A stretch of DNA of 64,000 nt from Gossypium raimondii (Eukaryota > Streptophyta > Magnoliopsida > Malvales > Malvaceae). A program made the translations under genes and the position numbers. Location of the stretch: NCBI RefSeq assembly GCF_025698545.1, contig NC_068570.1, forward strand, positions 5,642,001 through 5,706,000. The letters are read 5' to 3'. Below the pieces are notes generated by a model, which was not told the origin of the DNA, did not search any database, and saw only the letters and a program-made list of their open reading frames with translations. This document shows, one piece after another, positions 48,982 to 59,166 of this stretch (within the stretch, counting starts at the first letter, position 1; each line of letters begins with the position of its first letter).

Positions 48982-49552
48982 TTCCATGTTTCTTATCTTG
49001 TGCATTCTTTTTTGTGTTTTTTTCATTGAGGGTTTCATAGGGTCTTTAGTAGTTTTTCTCTTCTTCATGTTTGATTATTTATCATCAACCGAATTGACAA
49101 AAATGCAAAGAAAAAGAAGCATGTATTTTGTATATTTAACTTATTCACCCTCTTTCATGTGCTTCATATAACATTTATGTTATTCATATTTAAAATCACT
49201 GAAGGACATGTTCGGTCTCTTTTTTTAAAATTAAAAAAATCACTTCTCTTAACATCCGTGTATTATGTTCCATGTTTCTTATCTTGTGCATTCTTTTTTG
49301 TGTTTTTTTCATTGAGGGTTTCATAGGGTCTTTAGTAGTTTTTCTCTTCTTCATGTTTGATTATTTATCATCAACCGAATTGACAAAATGCAAATAAAAA
49401 GAAGCATGTATTTTGTATATTTAACTTATTCACCCTCTTTCATGTGCTTCATATAACATTTATGTTATTCATATTTAAAATCACTGAAGAACATGTTCGG
49501 TCTCTTTTTTTAAAATTAAAAAAATCACTTCTCTTAACATCCGTGTATTATG
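48982..49552 (+). repeat. 286-bp tandem duplication inside the Pack-CACTA cargo
   Basis: The segment starting TTCCATGTTTCTTATCTTGT at 48982 repeats at 49268 almost identically, up to CCGTGTATTATG at 49552. Differences are very few (for example AAAAATGCAAAGAAAAAG against AAAATGCAAATAAAAAG), so it is recent. Confidence 0.93.
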
Positions 49553-49561
49553 TTCTTTGCA

Positions 49562-49620
49562 GAAATTCATATGTTGGCAATCTTTCTCTTTTCTATGAAA
49601 TAGAGGAGAAGCTTAAGCAG
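49562..49620 (+). pseudogene. Captured exon of unknown origin
   Basis: After the acceptor-like TTCTTTGCAG, the sequence reads NSYVGNLSLFYEIEEKLKQ and then meets GTGACT. It has exon-like codon composition but I do not recognise the parent protein. Another exon-like island, between TATTCTAG and GTAAGT at about 48096-48198, has stops in the frames I checked. Confidence 0.35.
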
Positions 49621-50377
49621 GTGACTATGCTTAGTTTTCTTTTTCCTTTTACTTAATTCCTCTAAACAAGACCGAGTTTTGCTCCAGCATCTTTTTCACT
49701 AAGATGTCCTTGTCATTATTTACATTTTGAACAAACATACTGTTAAAGATCATAACATGATTTATCCATCATAGAGCTGCTTGGTAGTAAGTTGATGAAA
49801 TTTTTTATTCTGCATGCTACAATACTTGCATATTCTTTGATTAATAACTAACAAGAACATGCATCTGAGGAAGAAATAAAATAACAGGTTTGTATGTTAA
49901 ATTTGTGTCCATTTTATTTTAATTTCTTAATTTTCATCAGCTTTAGATCATGTCAATTTATATTTTTTTTATGCAAGCAAGGCTGAAGTTATATATTAGT
50001 ATTCAGAAGGAAAGTTTAATGGTGTTTTCCTTTCAATTTTGTATTGGCATAAGCTAAACGTGGTCATATTAAGTTTTCAACATTCAGGAAACTTTTACGT
50101 GCAACTGGGACTTAGGAAGCTTGCAATACTGGCTGAATCTTTCATGTTTAAACTGGTTTTTTTATGGATCTAATTGTCAGACAATTGGGTGCAGGGTCAC
50201 AACGTTGTACTTATATCAAACCATCATACTTAAGCTGACCCAATCATCATCTCATTGTTGCTTGAGAAAGCAAATCCGCATATTGCTGAGAACATGGTGA
50301 TTCTCTCTTGAATTAATTTCTCATTCTGAGCCAGTTGTAGTAGCCTTCATCTATGCCCTTGAGGCCTTGACTGTACT

Positions 50378-50680
50378 TGGGTTCTGTGGTTGCAATAGCT
50401 GCCTGGATGGTACATAGCATGGCTATTACTGAAGATGGAGCATTATTTTATTGGGTTTCCTCAGATCCTCATCTTAGATGCCAACAGGTTCTATTCCATT
50501 GTCTTTGTTGATTTTAACTTCCCCTGGAGTGAAGCTTTTATTTACTTCATTTGGATGAATTTGTACAGCTATATTCCCTTTGTGAGAAAACAATCGTAAG
50601 CATTTCTGCTGGTAAGTACTGGGCTACTACTGCTACTGCTATATGTGGGATGGCAAGAAAAGTATGGAAAAACCACATTT
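50378..50680 (+). pseudogene. Captured two-exon fragment of an RCC1-repeat family protein
   Basis: The first piece (to 50487) reads VVAIAAWMVHSMAITEDGAL then FYWVSSDPHLRCQQ and ends at a GT donor. After an 81-bp intron ending TTTGTACAG, the second piece from 50569 reads LYSLCEKTIVSISAGKYWA. These are successive RCC1 repeat strands (the HSMAITEDG and VSISAGKYW motifs) of a plant RCC1 protein. Just after TTATA the original frame is lost, but YMWDGKK appears one frame over, so a small deletion has removed the TGDV part of the usual TATGDVYMWDGKK. The remaining repeats are missing. It is the last recognisable host piece before the right terminal array. Confidence 0.72.
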
Positions 50681-50760
50681 TGCAACTCGGTTACACCGAG
50701 TTAAGGGAAAAAAGATCCCTTAAAGAGTTGATTTTGAGAGTTGGTCATGAGAGAATGTAA

Positions 50761-51069
50761 CTTGTAAACAATTTTCTAATATAGAATGTAACTTGTAAAC
50801 AGAACTTATGTAATTCTAATGTAATTCTAATATAGAATGTAAACAATTTTCTTATGTAATTCTAATATAGAATGTAACTTGTTTTAATTTTCTTAATTTA
50901 AATTCATTAATTTTTATATTTAGCTTTAAAGTTAAAATTTTAATAGAAATTTTAATTTAATATTTTTTATCCTTAAAAGTATATAGTTTAAAATTTAAAT
51001 TTTAAAAATAAAACATAATATAATATTTATGATAGAAATATATATTATTTAATTAAAATATTTTTTAAG
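50761..51069. other. AT-rich spacer with short tandem motifs
   Basis: AATATAGAATGTAACTTGT and TTATGTAATTCTAAT recur several times between 50756 and 50885, followed by AT-rich sequence up to the right array. Confidence 0.6.
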
Positions 51070-51077
51070 TCATGTTT

Positions 51078-51360
51078 TTAGCTGCGTTTGTGGTAAAAGC
51101 GCCGCTAAAGGTCCTGGTCTTTAGCGGCATTTGTGGTAAAAGTGCTGCTAAAGGTCCTGGTCTTTAGCGGCGTTTGTGGTAAAAGCGCCGCTAAAGGTCC
51201 TGGTCTTTAGCGGCGTTTGTGGTAAAAGCGCCGCTAAAGGTCCTGGTCTTTAGCGGCGTTTGTGGGAAAGCGCCGCTAAAGTTAGCGACGCGTTCATTAG
51301 CGACGTTTTTTTTTGCGCTTCTAAAAGCGCCGCTAAAGACCTAAAAAAGCGCCGCTAAAA
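51078..51360. repeat. Right subterminal hairpin array, 43-bp period
   Basis: Units reading CTTTAGCGGCGTTTGTGG then TAAAAGCGCCGCTAAAGGTC start every 43 bp (GGTCCTGG at 51110, 51153, 51196 and 51239). Each has 11-bp inverted arms CTTTAGCGGCG/CGCCGCTAAAG. The array runs to the terminal repeat at 51361-51378. Confidence 0.9.
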
Positions 51361-51378
51361 GCCTGTTTTGGTGTAGTA

Positions 51379-53039
51379 TATGGAGCAAGGTAGTGAGTGG
51401 GCAGAAGCACCGCCTTGCCTGTTTAGAATGAGGCACGATGCTGACAGGGGCTTAATTGCTGGGCAACTGGACAGAGATACAAAAGCAGTGTAGAGCAAGA
51501 AGGAGCTAAAGAACCGATGAACTTGTTGCTAAACGTCAGCAAGGAGGAGCAAAAGGAGTTGCCTTGGAATTGCAAATGAGAGAAAAATAGGGGGAGATTG
51601 AACTATTCGGTTAAATAAGAAATCGATGGTTGAATCCATGAGAGGATTGAGTCAGTGCAAAACTAATTCAACTAATAAAAAAATAATTGAATTGATTAAA
51701 AACTATTTAAAAGGATTTTTATTAGTTTAAATATTTAATTTTGTGGTTATAATTTATAAAATGAATGTTTGTGTTTATATTATTATTATTATTGATTATT
51801 TTTCTGATTTTTATTTTTATTTGGGATGGATGGTCTAATTTGTTTAACCATTAATTCTTGCAACATTAATATTTTAATCTCTCAACTTGATAACTTGTGC
51901 CTAATTGATACCTAATTTATTTTTGGTACCTAAATGGCATTTGAACTTGGAAAATGTTAATCAAGTTGTATTTTATTGTAATCATATTTTGTTTAGGCCA
52001 AACTCGGATTGGATTTGAATCTTATGACTTCTCATATTATTATGTCATAATGATTTTCTTATTATTTTATTTTATATTTATTTTATTAAAAAGAGAAAGA
52101 AGATAAAAAATAGTTTTTTTAAAAGGTTTTGAATGAAACAAAACATCGTAAAATAATCAAAAGATTAATTAAGCTCATAATTGAAAATTACAATGAATAT
52201 AACCCTAATCGAAAATTATTATGTAATAATTATAAAAATGTTGGAAATTAAAAATAAAAAATATTAAATCTATATAAAAAAGGCCTTAGAAGAAAATGTA
52301 AAATAAATAAATAAATCCTAAAAAAAAAAGCCTATCCTATAGGACATCTAGTAACCCAAAAAAAAAAACCTAATATGTTTAGGACATCTAGTAACAAAAT
52401 AAAAATCCTAAAAATTATTAAACATGTATTCTCATAATGAATTTGGAGACATGATCATCAAAGTTCATTTGAATCTAGACACTAATATGTTTAGGTTATT
52501 TTAGATGCAATTCAAAATATCATAAAAATTATAAAAAATTATTAAAACTATAAATAATCATTATTAATAAAATTATAAATAACCATTTTCTAGAAATTAT
52601 GGCGACCCTAGTTTACAAACACACAATCAATACACAATTTCATCTTCGCTAAAACACATAATCAACCTTAAAAATTGAAGAGTACTTTCGAAATTCACAT
52701 CGTATACATTATTCTTTTGAGAACATTTTGTTTTGTTTATAGTATCACGTGTACATAAGTTTTTGTTAATGGGACAACTCTTGTATATGGGAGGAGAAAT
52801 ATTGATGAATTGAGTAAATTTGAGTTCAATGTTGAAATCGATTCATATGTGGATGATTATATGCTATTTTTTTATGTTATTTGAACTATTTAAATTCCTT
52901 GGATGGTTGGTGATTACGAATTGGAAGTGTTTAAGTGTGAAATTAAATTTAATAATAAATTAAGTGAATAAGATATCATAAATTATTTTGAAAATCGAAC
53001 ATAACATCGCTTATTTAGAATCTTTGTTGGTTCAAGTAA
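51379..53039. other. AT-rich intergenic DNA, no gene
   Basis: The first 250 bp are GC-richer, the remainder AT-rich with poly-A runs near 52250-52370. No gene or defined repeat. Confidence 0.5.
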
Positions 53040-53290
53040 AGAGTGTTATATTAACAATCAATTACATAGGTTCCAATAAGGAAATATTTTCAATACACCT
53101 ATCACACTCCACAAATGTAAATTTTCAAGTCATGTTATCTCTATTATCTTGCTTAAAGTTGTTTCTAGTTGTATCTTACTGTGTTAAAGCTTGCTTGTAA
53201 GTTTTCTCAACCTCGCCTCCAAAAACAGTGGTATTACTTGTTCTTTGGGGTTTTGGAATCACGATTTTCATGTTGGTTGCATGTCTTGTT
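53040..53290 (+). repeat. Diverged direct repeat, left copy
   Basis: Words such as ATCACACTCCACAAATGTA, GTTGTTTC, GCTTGCTTGTAAGTTTT and TTTGGAATCACGA match in order with 57180-57370 (ATCACATTCCATGAATGTA, GGTTGTTTCC, TCTTGCTTGTAGGTTTT, TTTCAAAATCACAG). The two may be remnants of LTRs of one older element now split by a nested solo LTR. Confidence 0.5.
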
Positions 53291-53412
53291 TGACATACCT
53301 TTCAATATGAAGAACGAGGATTGAACTTGAACACATTAGCCTAACTACAATGATTAGAAAGTCAAAACCATTCAACTTGTGTCGGATAGAGTTATGGGTA
53401 TAGTTGACATGT

Positions 53413-56400
53413 TGTAACAGCCCGGTTTAGACCTTGGTCAGAATAGTGATTTCAGGACCACAAATTCGAGTCTGAAAAATATTTTAATATTACTTTCTAA
53501 GCCTACAGCATGTGAATTGGTATGTGTGAAATTTTCGTGATTTAATTTGATCGTTTGTGTGCTTAATTTGCAAAAAGGATTAAATCGCAGAAAATGCAAA
53601 ATTATACTTCTATTTGAATAATGGCCGAATTAATGTGTCTTTAAAAAGAGGAAACCCTTATGTGGTTATTTAACCATTGAATGCATTAAATGGCAAAGTT
53701 GGACATTACGTAGTGGGTTTTAAATGATATTATAAAGGTTAAAAATGGAAATTGATAATTAAATAAACGAAAATATGAAAATATTATGTTCATCTTTGGC
53801 CGATAATAACAAGAAAAGAAAAGAAAATGACTAAGCTAGGGTTCGGCTTTGATATTTGGTGATTAAGGTATGTGTTTTGATCCATTTTTGATAATTTCTA
53901 TGTTTTTGTGATTGTTGCTTAGCATTTTATTAAGCCCATGCCTCAATTTCTGATTTTGATGAAGATTGTGAGTTAAGCCATTGATGAATTTGTGAGTTTA
54001 ATGATGTTAATTGATGAATTATGAAATATGGGTGTTGGATTAATATGTTTTGTATTGAGATCTTTTATGAATTTGAGTATTTTGGGTTAAATTGTGAAAA
54101 TGAGAAATGGAGGGGCTAAAATTTGAAATAAATGAAATATTTGGGCTTATATGAGCTAAAGGAATATTCGACCAAGCTATGATATTGTTAAATTATGTGT
54201 ATTTTGTGATTTTATGAAATAGGGATTAAAATGTCAAAATGTGAAAATGTGAGGGCTAATTTGTAAAATGCCCTAAATATGTGTATATGGATTGAATTGA
54301 ATGATTTTGTGAATGAATAAGCTAAATTTGTATTGAATTAGATCAAGAAAAGAAGAAATCGGATTTGGATTGGGGGAAATCAAAAGTTGTCGAATAGTTG
54401 TCCCAGTCCGTTCGTCTTCGTCCGAGGTAAGTTCTTAAGCTAATAAATGATGTTAAATTGAAAATATTTATTTTGTACTTAGTCGAATTGAATTGTATGT
54501 ATACTACATTGTCGAATTGAATTTAGCATGGAATGATTAGTTACGAGCTTAATTCAATTGAATTACGACATTCGAAAACCCGAATGAACCATAGGAATTC
54601 CAATATGTAATATCATGTAAGACCACGTCTGGGACGTTGGCATCGATTTGAGATTTATGTGTAAGACCATGTTTGGGACATTGGCATCGTATATGATTTA
54701 CGTGTAAGACCCTGTCTGGGATAGAGGCATCGTTATTTGATTACATGTAAGACCACGTCTGGGACGCTGGCATTGTACGAGCTTTTTGAGCTATCTGAGT
54801 ATCCTTTTCAATTTCGAGTGGTACAACGGGAAATGGTACAGCAAAACCGAATATGAGTTCGAATTAAATGATCCAGGTATGTTTGAGTTATATGAAGTTT
54901 GGAAGTGAAGGTAAGTATTATGGTATAATATGAAAATATGAACTAATTACATAAATAAGATTATATATATGTGTGTTCAAGATTGGGAGAATTTGGCTTA
55001 TTTGTATGATTTATTTATGTTCTTTGAAAAACTATTTGCTTATAACTTATTAAGCTATTTAAGCTTACTGCGTGTTTGTTCATTCGTTATTTTTTTAGAT
55101 TTTGGAAGCTTGTTACGAGCTCGGGGATCGTCAAGGAAGTCTGTCACACTATCGATCTCTATTTCAGTATTTTAAAAGCTTGAAACTTTGAACATATGGC
55201 ATGTATAGGCTAGTATTAGTTTTGGTTGATCTTGAAATTTGTATCTATTTAGCCATGCGATAATGGCTCAATCTTTATGCTAAAGTTTTAATGCTTAAGT
55301 AATTTCGGTCGTGATATATGTTATGTGGTGTGTTTAGTATTTGATTTTGGTATGAAGTTATGATATAGTATGTTTAGCTTAAAAATTGAATGATGAAAAT
55401 GTTAGAACCTATAAATTTGATAAATGAATGGTTGTCCACTTGAATTGTTGGACCTATAAGATTTAAATACATATGCCTAGGATATGTTTTCTTGTGGTCT
55501 GGTTTTAAAAAAAAAGTCAAATAGTTGGTTCAATGAGTGATCATAAAATGTGATGTATATATGTGGTAGTAAATTCGGCTTCGGTATGTGGTTCATGTGT
55601 ATGGTTGAATATAATATTTAGCTTGCGAAGTAGATGTGTTATGACTTGACATTGTGGTAAAAAATGGTTCAATTTGATTGGTAAAATGCGCATAATGTTA
55701 TAATGTTTAAAATGCTAGGATTTGGTAATTGTATTTAGAAATGGTTTTTGGTTTTTAGGGTGTTATGCGTATGGTAGGATAATGTTAAAAGTGTAGTTGG
55801 TTATGTTATATAGTTACCTAATGTTTTATGTGCAAATGAATATTAAGCCGTGAGATATGGCCAAATTGGTTTAACTTGCACATACATAAAGATTATAAAA
55901 TGTTATGGTTGTTATTTAGCTAAGGATATGGGTTGAAATGGGTTAGTATGCATTTGTATATAGATTTATAAAATGGTATGACCAGTAATTCGTTATGAAA
56001 TAGATGTATATCGACGAACGTTTTGTTATATGCTCGGTATATGTAAGGAATTATGGTTGATTATGATTTGTGTATTCGAATGTTATGGAAATGGTGGCCA
56101 TATGGTTTGAATTTTGTAATTATGAAACATGTACAAATTGGTTTTGATATTTGATAGCTTGGTTCGGAATTTTTGAATAGACAAATGAAACTGAAATGGT
56201 TAAATATTGAAACATAGTTAGTATAAGAGAATGTTTGATAAAACATGATTTGTGTAGTTGGCTATGTGATTCAAATATAAGAATTTGACTTGTATGAATA
56301 AGAGGTTGGTTATTAATTTATTTCGGAAAAAAAATGTGTTAAATTTTGGTAAAAATTTACTGTGTGTTCGGTTTAGTCCCGACCTCTTCCTAATGCATGT

Positions 56401-56561
56401 TTAAGGTCTCGTTGACCTAAGAAAGGGACTTTATGTTGATATTTGACTATGATATGATGATGTATGACTTTTGATTGTGAAGTGATCGTGAAATGTTCCG
56501 ATATGTCCGGTAATGCCTCTTAACCCTAGTTCGGTGATGGATACGGGTTACGGGTATGACA
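53413..56561 (+). mobile_element. Solo LTR, about 3.15 kb, third copy of the TGTAAC LTR class
   Basis: It begins TGTAACAGCCCGGTTTAG and ends GGATACGGGTTACGGGTATGACA. The five bases outside both ends are CATGT (53408-53412 and 56562-56566), a perfect target duplication. The interior has no coding sequence. It carries four copies of a GTAAGACCACGTCTGGGACG-type motif followed by TTGGCATCG at about 54616-54770. Its sequence is distinct from the LTRs at 16748 and 39662 apart from the ends, so it is a different family or subfamily. Confidence 0.85.
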
Positions 56562-56589
56562 CATGTCATAGGGTCTGCTTTATCAATTG

Positions 56590-57140
56590 ATACATATCAT
56601 TGGTTTAGGTCTCAAGATTAACCATGCAAGTCTCGAGACTGAGTGTCCTGTATCTCGAGACAATGGCACATTGAAACTAAAATAGATTTGTCATGTTTCA
56701 AGTCTTGACACAATAACCCCTTGTCTTGGGACATTCAAACATATAGGCTAAATTAAGAAAATAGGGACGGGATGTCTCGAGACATGATCCCTAATGTCTC
56801 AGACATATCTGTATCAAATCAAAATAGTAAATTAGGGAAGGTTTGTCTCTAGACATAGTATCATTGTCTCGAGACACATTATTAAGTTTTGATTTTAAGA
56901 GTCCGGATTCGAATCCCAACTCTATGTTTGATCCCATGCAAACCCTAAACAATATATACATGAGATCAATTATCATTCATTGAATTATTTTTGTGCGAAT
57001 AATTAAAAATTATATACAGTTTAATTGTTCGAATGTTGTGTTATTTGTCAAACGATATTGAATTAATTAGAGTTGCTTCGATAATATAATGTGATGTCAT
57101 ATATTTAGACCAAACAATCGGATCAAATGTGGAGGTGACA
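56590..57140. repeat. TCTCGAGACA palindrome-bearing repeat, copy 2
   Basis: Variants of TGTCTCGAGACA occur at about 56630, 56650, 56775 and 56865, with TGTGATGTCATATATTTAG further on. Collinear with 20541-21006. Confidence 0.5.
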
Positions 57141-57179
57141 TGTTGCCTCCCGTTGAACAACAAATTCCTTAAATTCCAA

Positions 57180-57370
57180 AAATAAATTATCTTCAATATA
57201 TCAATCACATTCCATGAATGTAGTTATGTTATGTCTATTGTCCTATTTTGGGTTGTTTCCAACCAATATCATATGGTGTCAAATCTTGCTTGTAGGTTTT
57301 ATTAACCTTACCTCTACAAGCAGCAGTATTAATGTCCGTTGGGGGTTTCAAAATCACAGTGTTTTAATAG
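57180..57370 (+). repeat. Diverged direct repeat, right copy
   Basis: Partner of 53040-53290 in the same orientation, roughly 70% similar by eye. Confidence 0.5.
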
Positions 57371-58506
57371 TTAATACATTGTCTCTAACAATAAAATAAA
57401 AGATGAGGAATGATATATTTATATCGGTGTAAAATTGAAGTAGTTTTAATCGTTTCATATATTTTGGTACGATCAATATTTTAATGATCCAACTATTAAA
57501 TTTATCGATATAACTGTACTTGTTATATATGTAAAATTTTGAATCGAGTGATATTTCGTCATATCGATCTAGAAAAGTGTATATATTAATATTTATTAAA
57601 CAGTTGAAAGTCTTCTTACATAAAACAAATAGTTAAAAATTTTAATTTATGTCAAATTTGACATGCATGATTTATATGAATGAAATATGAAATATGAAAT
57701 ATGATGATTGAATCGTTAACATAATAATTATACAAAAATATATAAAAGGTGTAAAATTATTTTTGGTGTAAGTGGATCGTTTCCATAAATAATTTAAATT
57801 TTACCAACAACAATGTATAGCTAAATTGATATAAATATAAAAATATTTAATAATAAAAAATGAATTAAGGAATTTTATTTTACTTCAATGGTAAGGGCAA
57901 TGAAAATAAGTAATACTTTAAATAAGAAATTAAGATTTAATAGTTGATTTATTGATTTTACTAAATTGAAAATTTAAGTGTTAGATAAAAATTCAGGTAA
58001 ATTTTTAAAGACATTTAATGAAAATGATTAAAATGATAGAAAATGATAAGTAGATAACGACCAGCTTATCACTTAATGAGAATAAATTCAATGGTTTATT
58101 TTATTTTATTTCATTTAAGATTATATTATCTTTTATCAAACAATTTAATTATATTTAGTATTTTATAATTTATATTTGATGTATTGCTTAAAATTAAATA
58201 CGGTAGATATTCTCTTTTTGTGAAAAAATATATCCAATGAGTTATCTAAAGTGTTTAAAAGAAATTTGGATGAAGAATAAAAGGATGGTTGGATTCAAGT
58301 TTGTGGGAATGTTATGAACAAAAAGAATTTCAATCGTTAAATTGTTTTTTTGATCGAAACGATTTGCTAAAATTCAATTTTGGAAGAGAAATACTCAATA
58401 ATAGTTACAATTAGGCCTTATATATAATACAGCCAAAAATTCGAGTCTGTCAAGAAAATTCAACAGCTTACTAAAAGAAAGTGAAATGGCGGTTGGAAAA
58501 TCCGAT
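57371..58506. other. AT-rich intergenic DNA
   Basis: No gene seen. The right end is probably the 3' UTR of the minus-strand RING gene. Confidence 0.5.
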
Positions 58507-59166
58507 CTAACATGGCATCTGGTGGCGGCACAATGGGCACAAATGACTCGTCTCCAGCCACCTAACGATGCAGTGGCTGTGATATACATGTCCGCAAGGC
58601 ATCGACGCCACTTCTTCAGCTTCCAGAACCTCATCCAAACAGATACTACATTCCCATTGTTTCCTTGAACTCAATCCCTCAATTCTCCCCCTTTTCTTCA
58701 ACGGCAAGAAAGCTTCATCCTCCCCCAATTTCACCCTTTTCAAGGACTGAACAAATGATCTACTCGCCGGCTTGAAATTCAACGCCGCTAATGAACCATC
58801 ATCATCGGTGGCCTGAACCAGTAGTTCGACAAGCAAAGTTATCGTTTGGCGTCGGAGGTTAAAAGGGTCGGTGTTAATCTCCCATGCAAAAGACAAGATA
58901 TCATCAATGGCAGTTCGATGGAAGTCTGGCGATGCACCCGTGCTGGCCAACATTAGAGACACCACCTTTGGGCCGTACTCTTGTGATAAGAACCAGTCTC
59001 GACGACATATGAGTGATCGATGAAAGGATTCCAAGGTTGTTCCTTGAGGTGAAACGTATTGAAACGCCAATCCTATGATGAAAACATGATGTGGGATCCA
59101 AGAACAGAGTTGTTCTAATGTACTATCTTGTTCTTGCTTAATCTTGAAACAGTAATTGGAAGCCAT
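58507..59166 (-). CDS. RING-H2 finger protein, probable E3 ubiquitin ligase
   Basis: A single exon of 219 residues starting MASNYCFKIKQEQDSTLEQL. The C-terminal 49 residues form a complete RING-H2 finger: C173, C176, C191, H193, H196, C199, C210 and C213, with spacing C-x2-C-x14-C-x-H-x2-H-x2-C-x10-C-x2-C. The tryptophan of the E2-binding surface is present (VRW, then the CPLC knuckle). Residues 1-165 are mainly helical with no known domain I can name; there is no transmembrane segment, so it is expected to be soluble. A basic KKRGR cluster near residue 158 could be a nuclear localisation signal. RING-H2 proteins bring a ubiquitin-charged E2 to a substrate; the substrate here is unknown. The frame is intact with all zinc ligands, so it is probably functional. 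The neighbouring genes give no clue to its role. Confidence 0.9.
   Translation of the reverse strand: MASNYCFKIKQEQDSTLEQLCSWIPHHVFIIGLAFQYVSPQGTTLESFHRSLICRRDWFLSQEYGPKVVSLMLASTGASPDFHRTAIDDILSFAWEINTDPFNLRRQTITLLVELLVQATDDDGSLAALNFKPASRSFVQSLKRVKLGEDEAFLPLKKRGRIEGLSSRKQWECSICLDEVLEAEEVASMPCGHVYHSHCIVRWLETSHLCPLCRHQMPC

Larger units (their letters stand above)
43914..51378 (+). mobile_element. Gene-fragment-carrying CACTA element (Pack-CACTA), about 7.46 kb
   Basis: The right end, reverse-complemented, is TACTACACCAAAACAGGC, followed outside by TAT (51379-51381). The left end carries ACACCAAAACAGGCTTTTAG at 43923; upstream it reads TACT, then six extra bases, and is preceded by TAT (43911-43913). 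If the six bases are a later insertion, both ends are TACTACACC with a 3-bp duplication TAT; without that reading the left end would be 43920. Both ends lead into TAGCGGCG hairpin arrays, then the interior contains exon-like fragments of several unrelated host genes, all on the plus strand, and no transposase. The layout matches CACTA element 1. One complete element is the simplest reading, since no internal CACTA-type ends are seen. Confidence 0.78.

Noticed and set aside
49444-49656. A 70-residue open frame around the unassigned exon
   Set aside because: Most of it is the tandem-duplicated intron-like segment; only about 20 codons (49562-49620) look exon-like.
58486-58668. Open frame on the plus strand over the RING finger
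   Set aside because: It is antisense to the conserved RING-H2 motif and has no features of its own.
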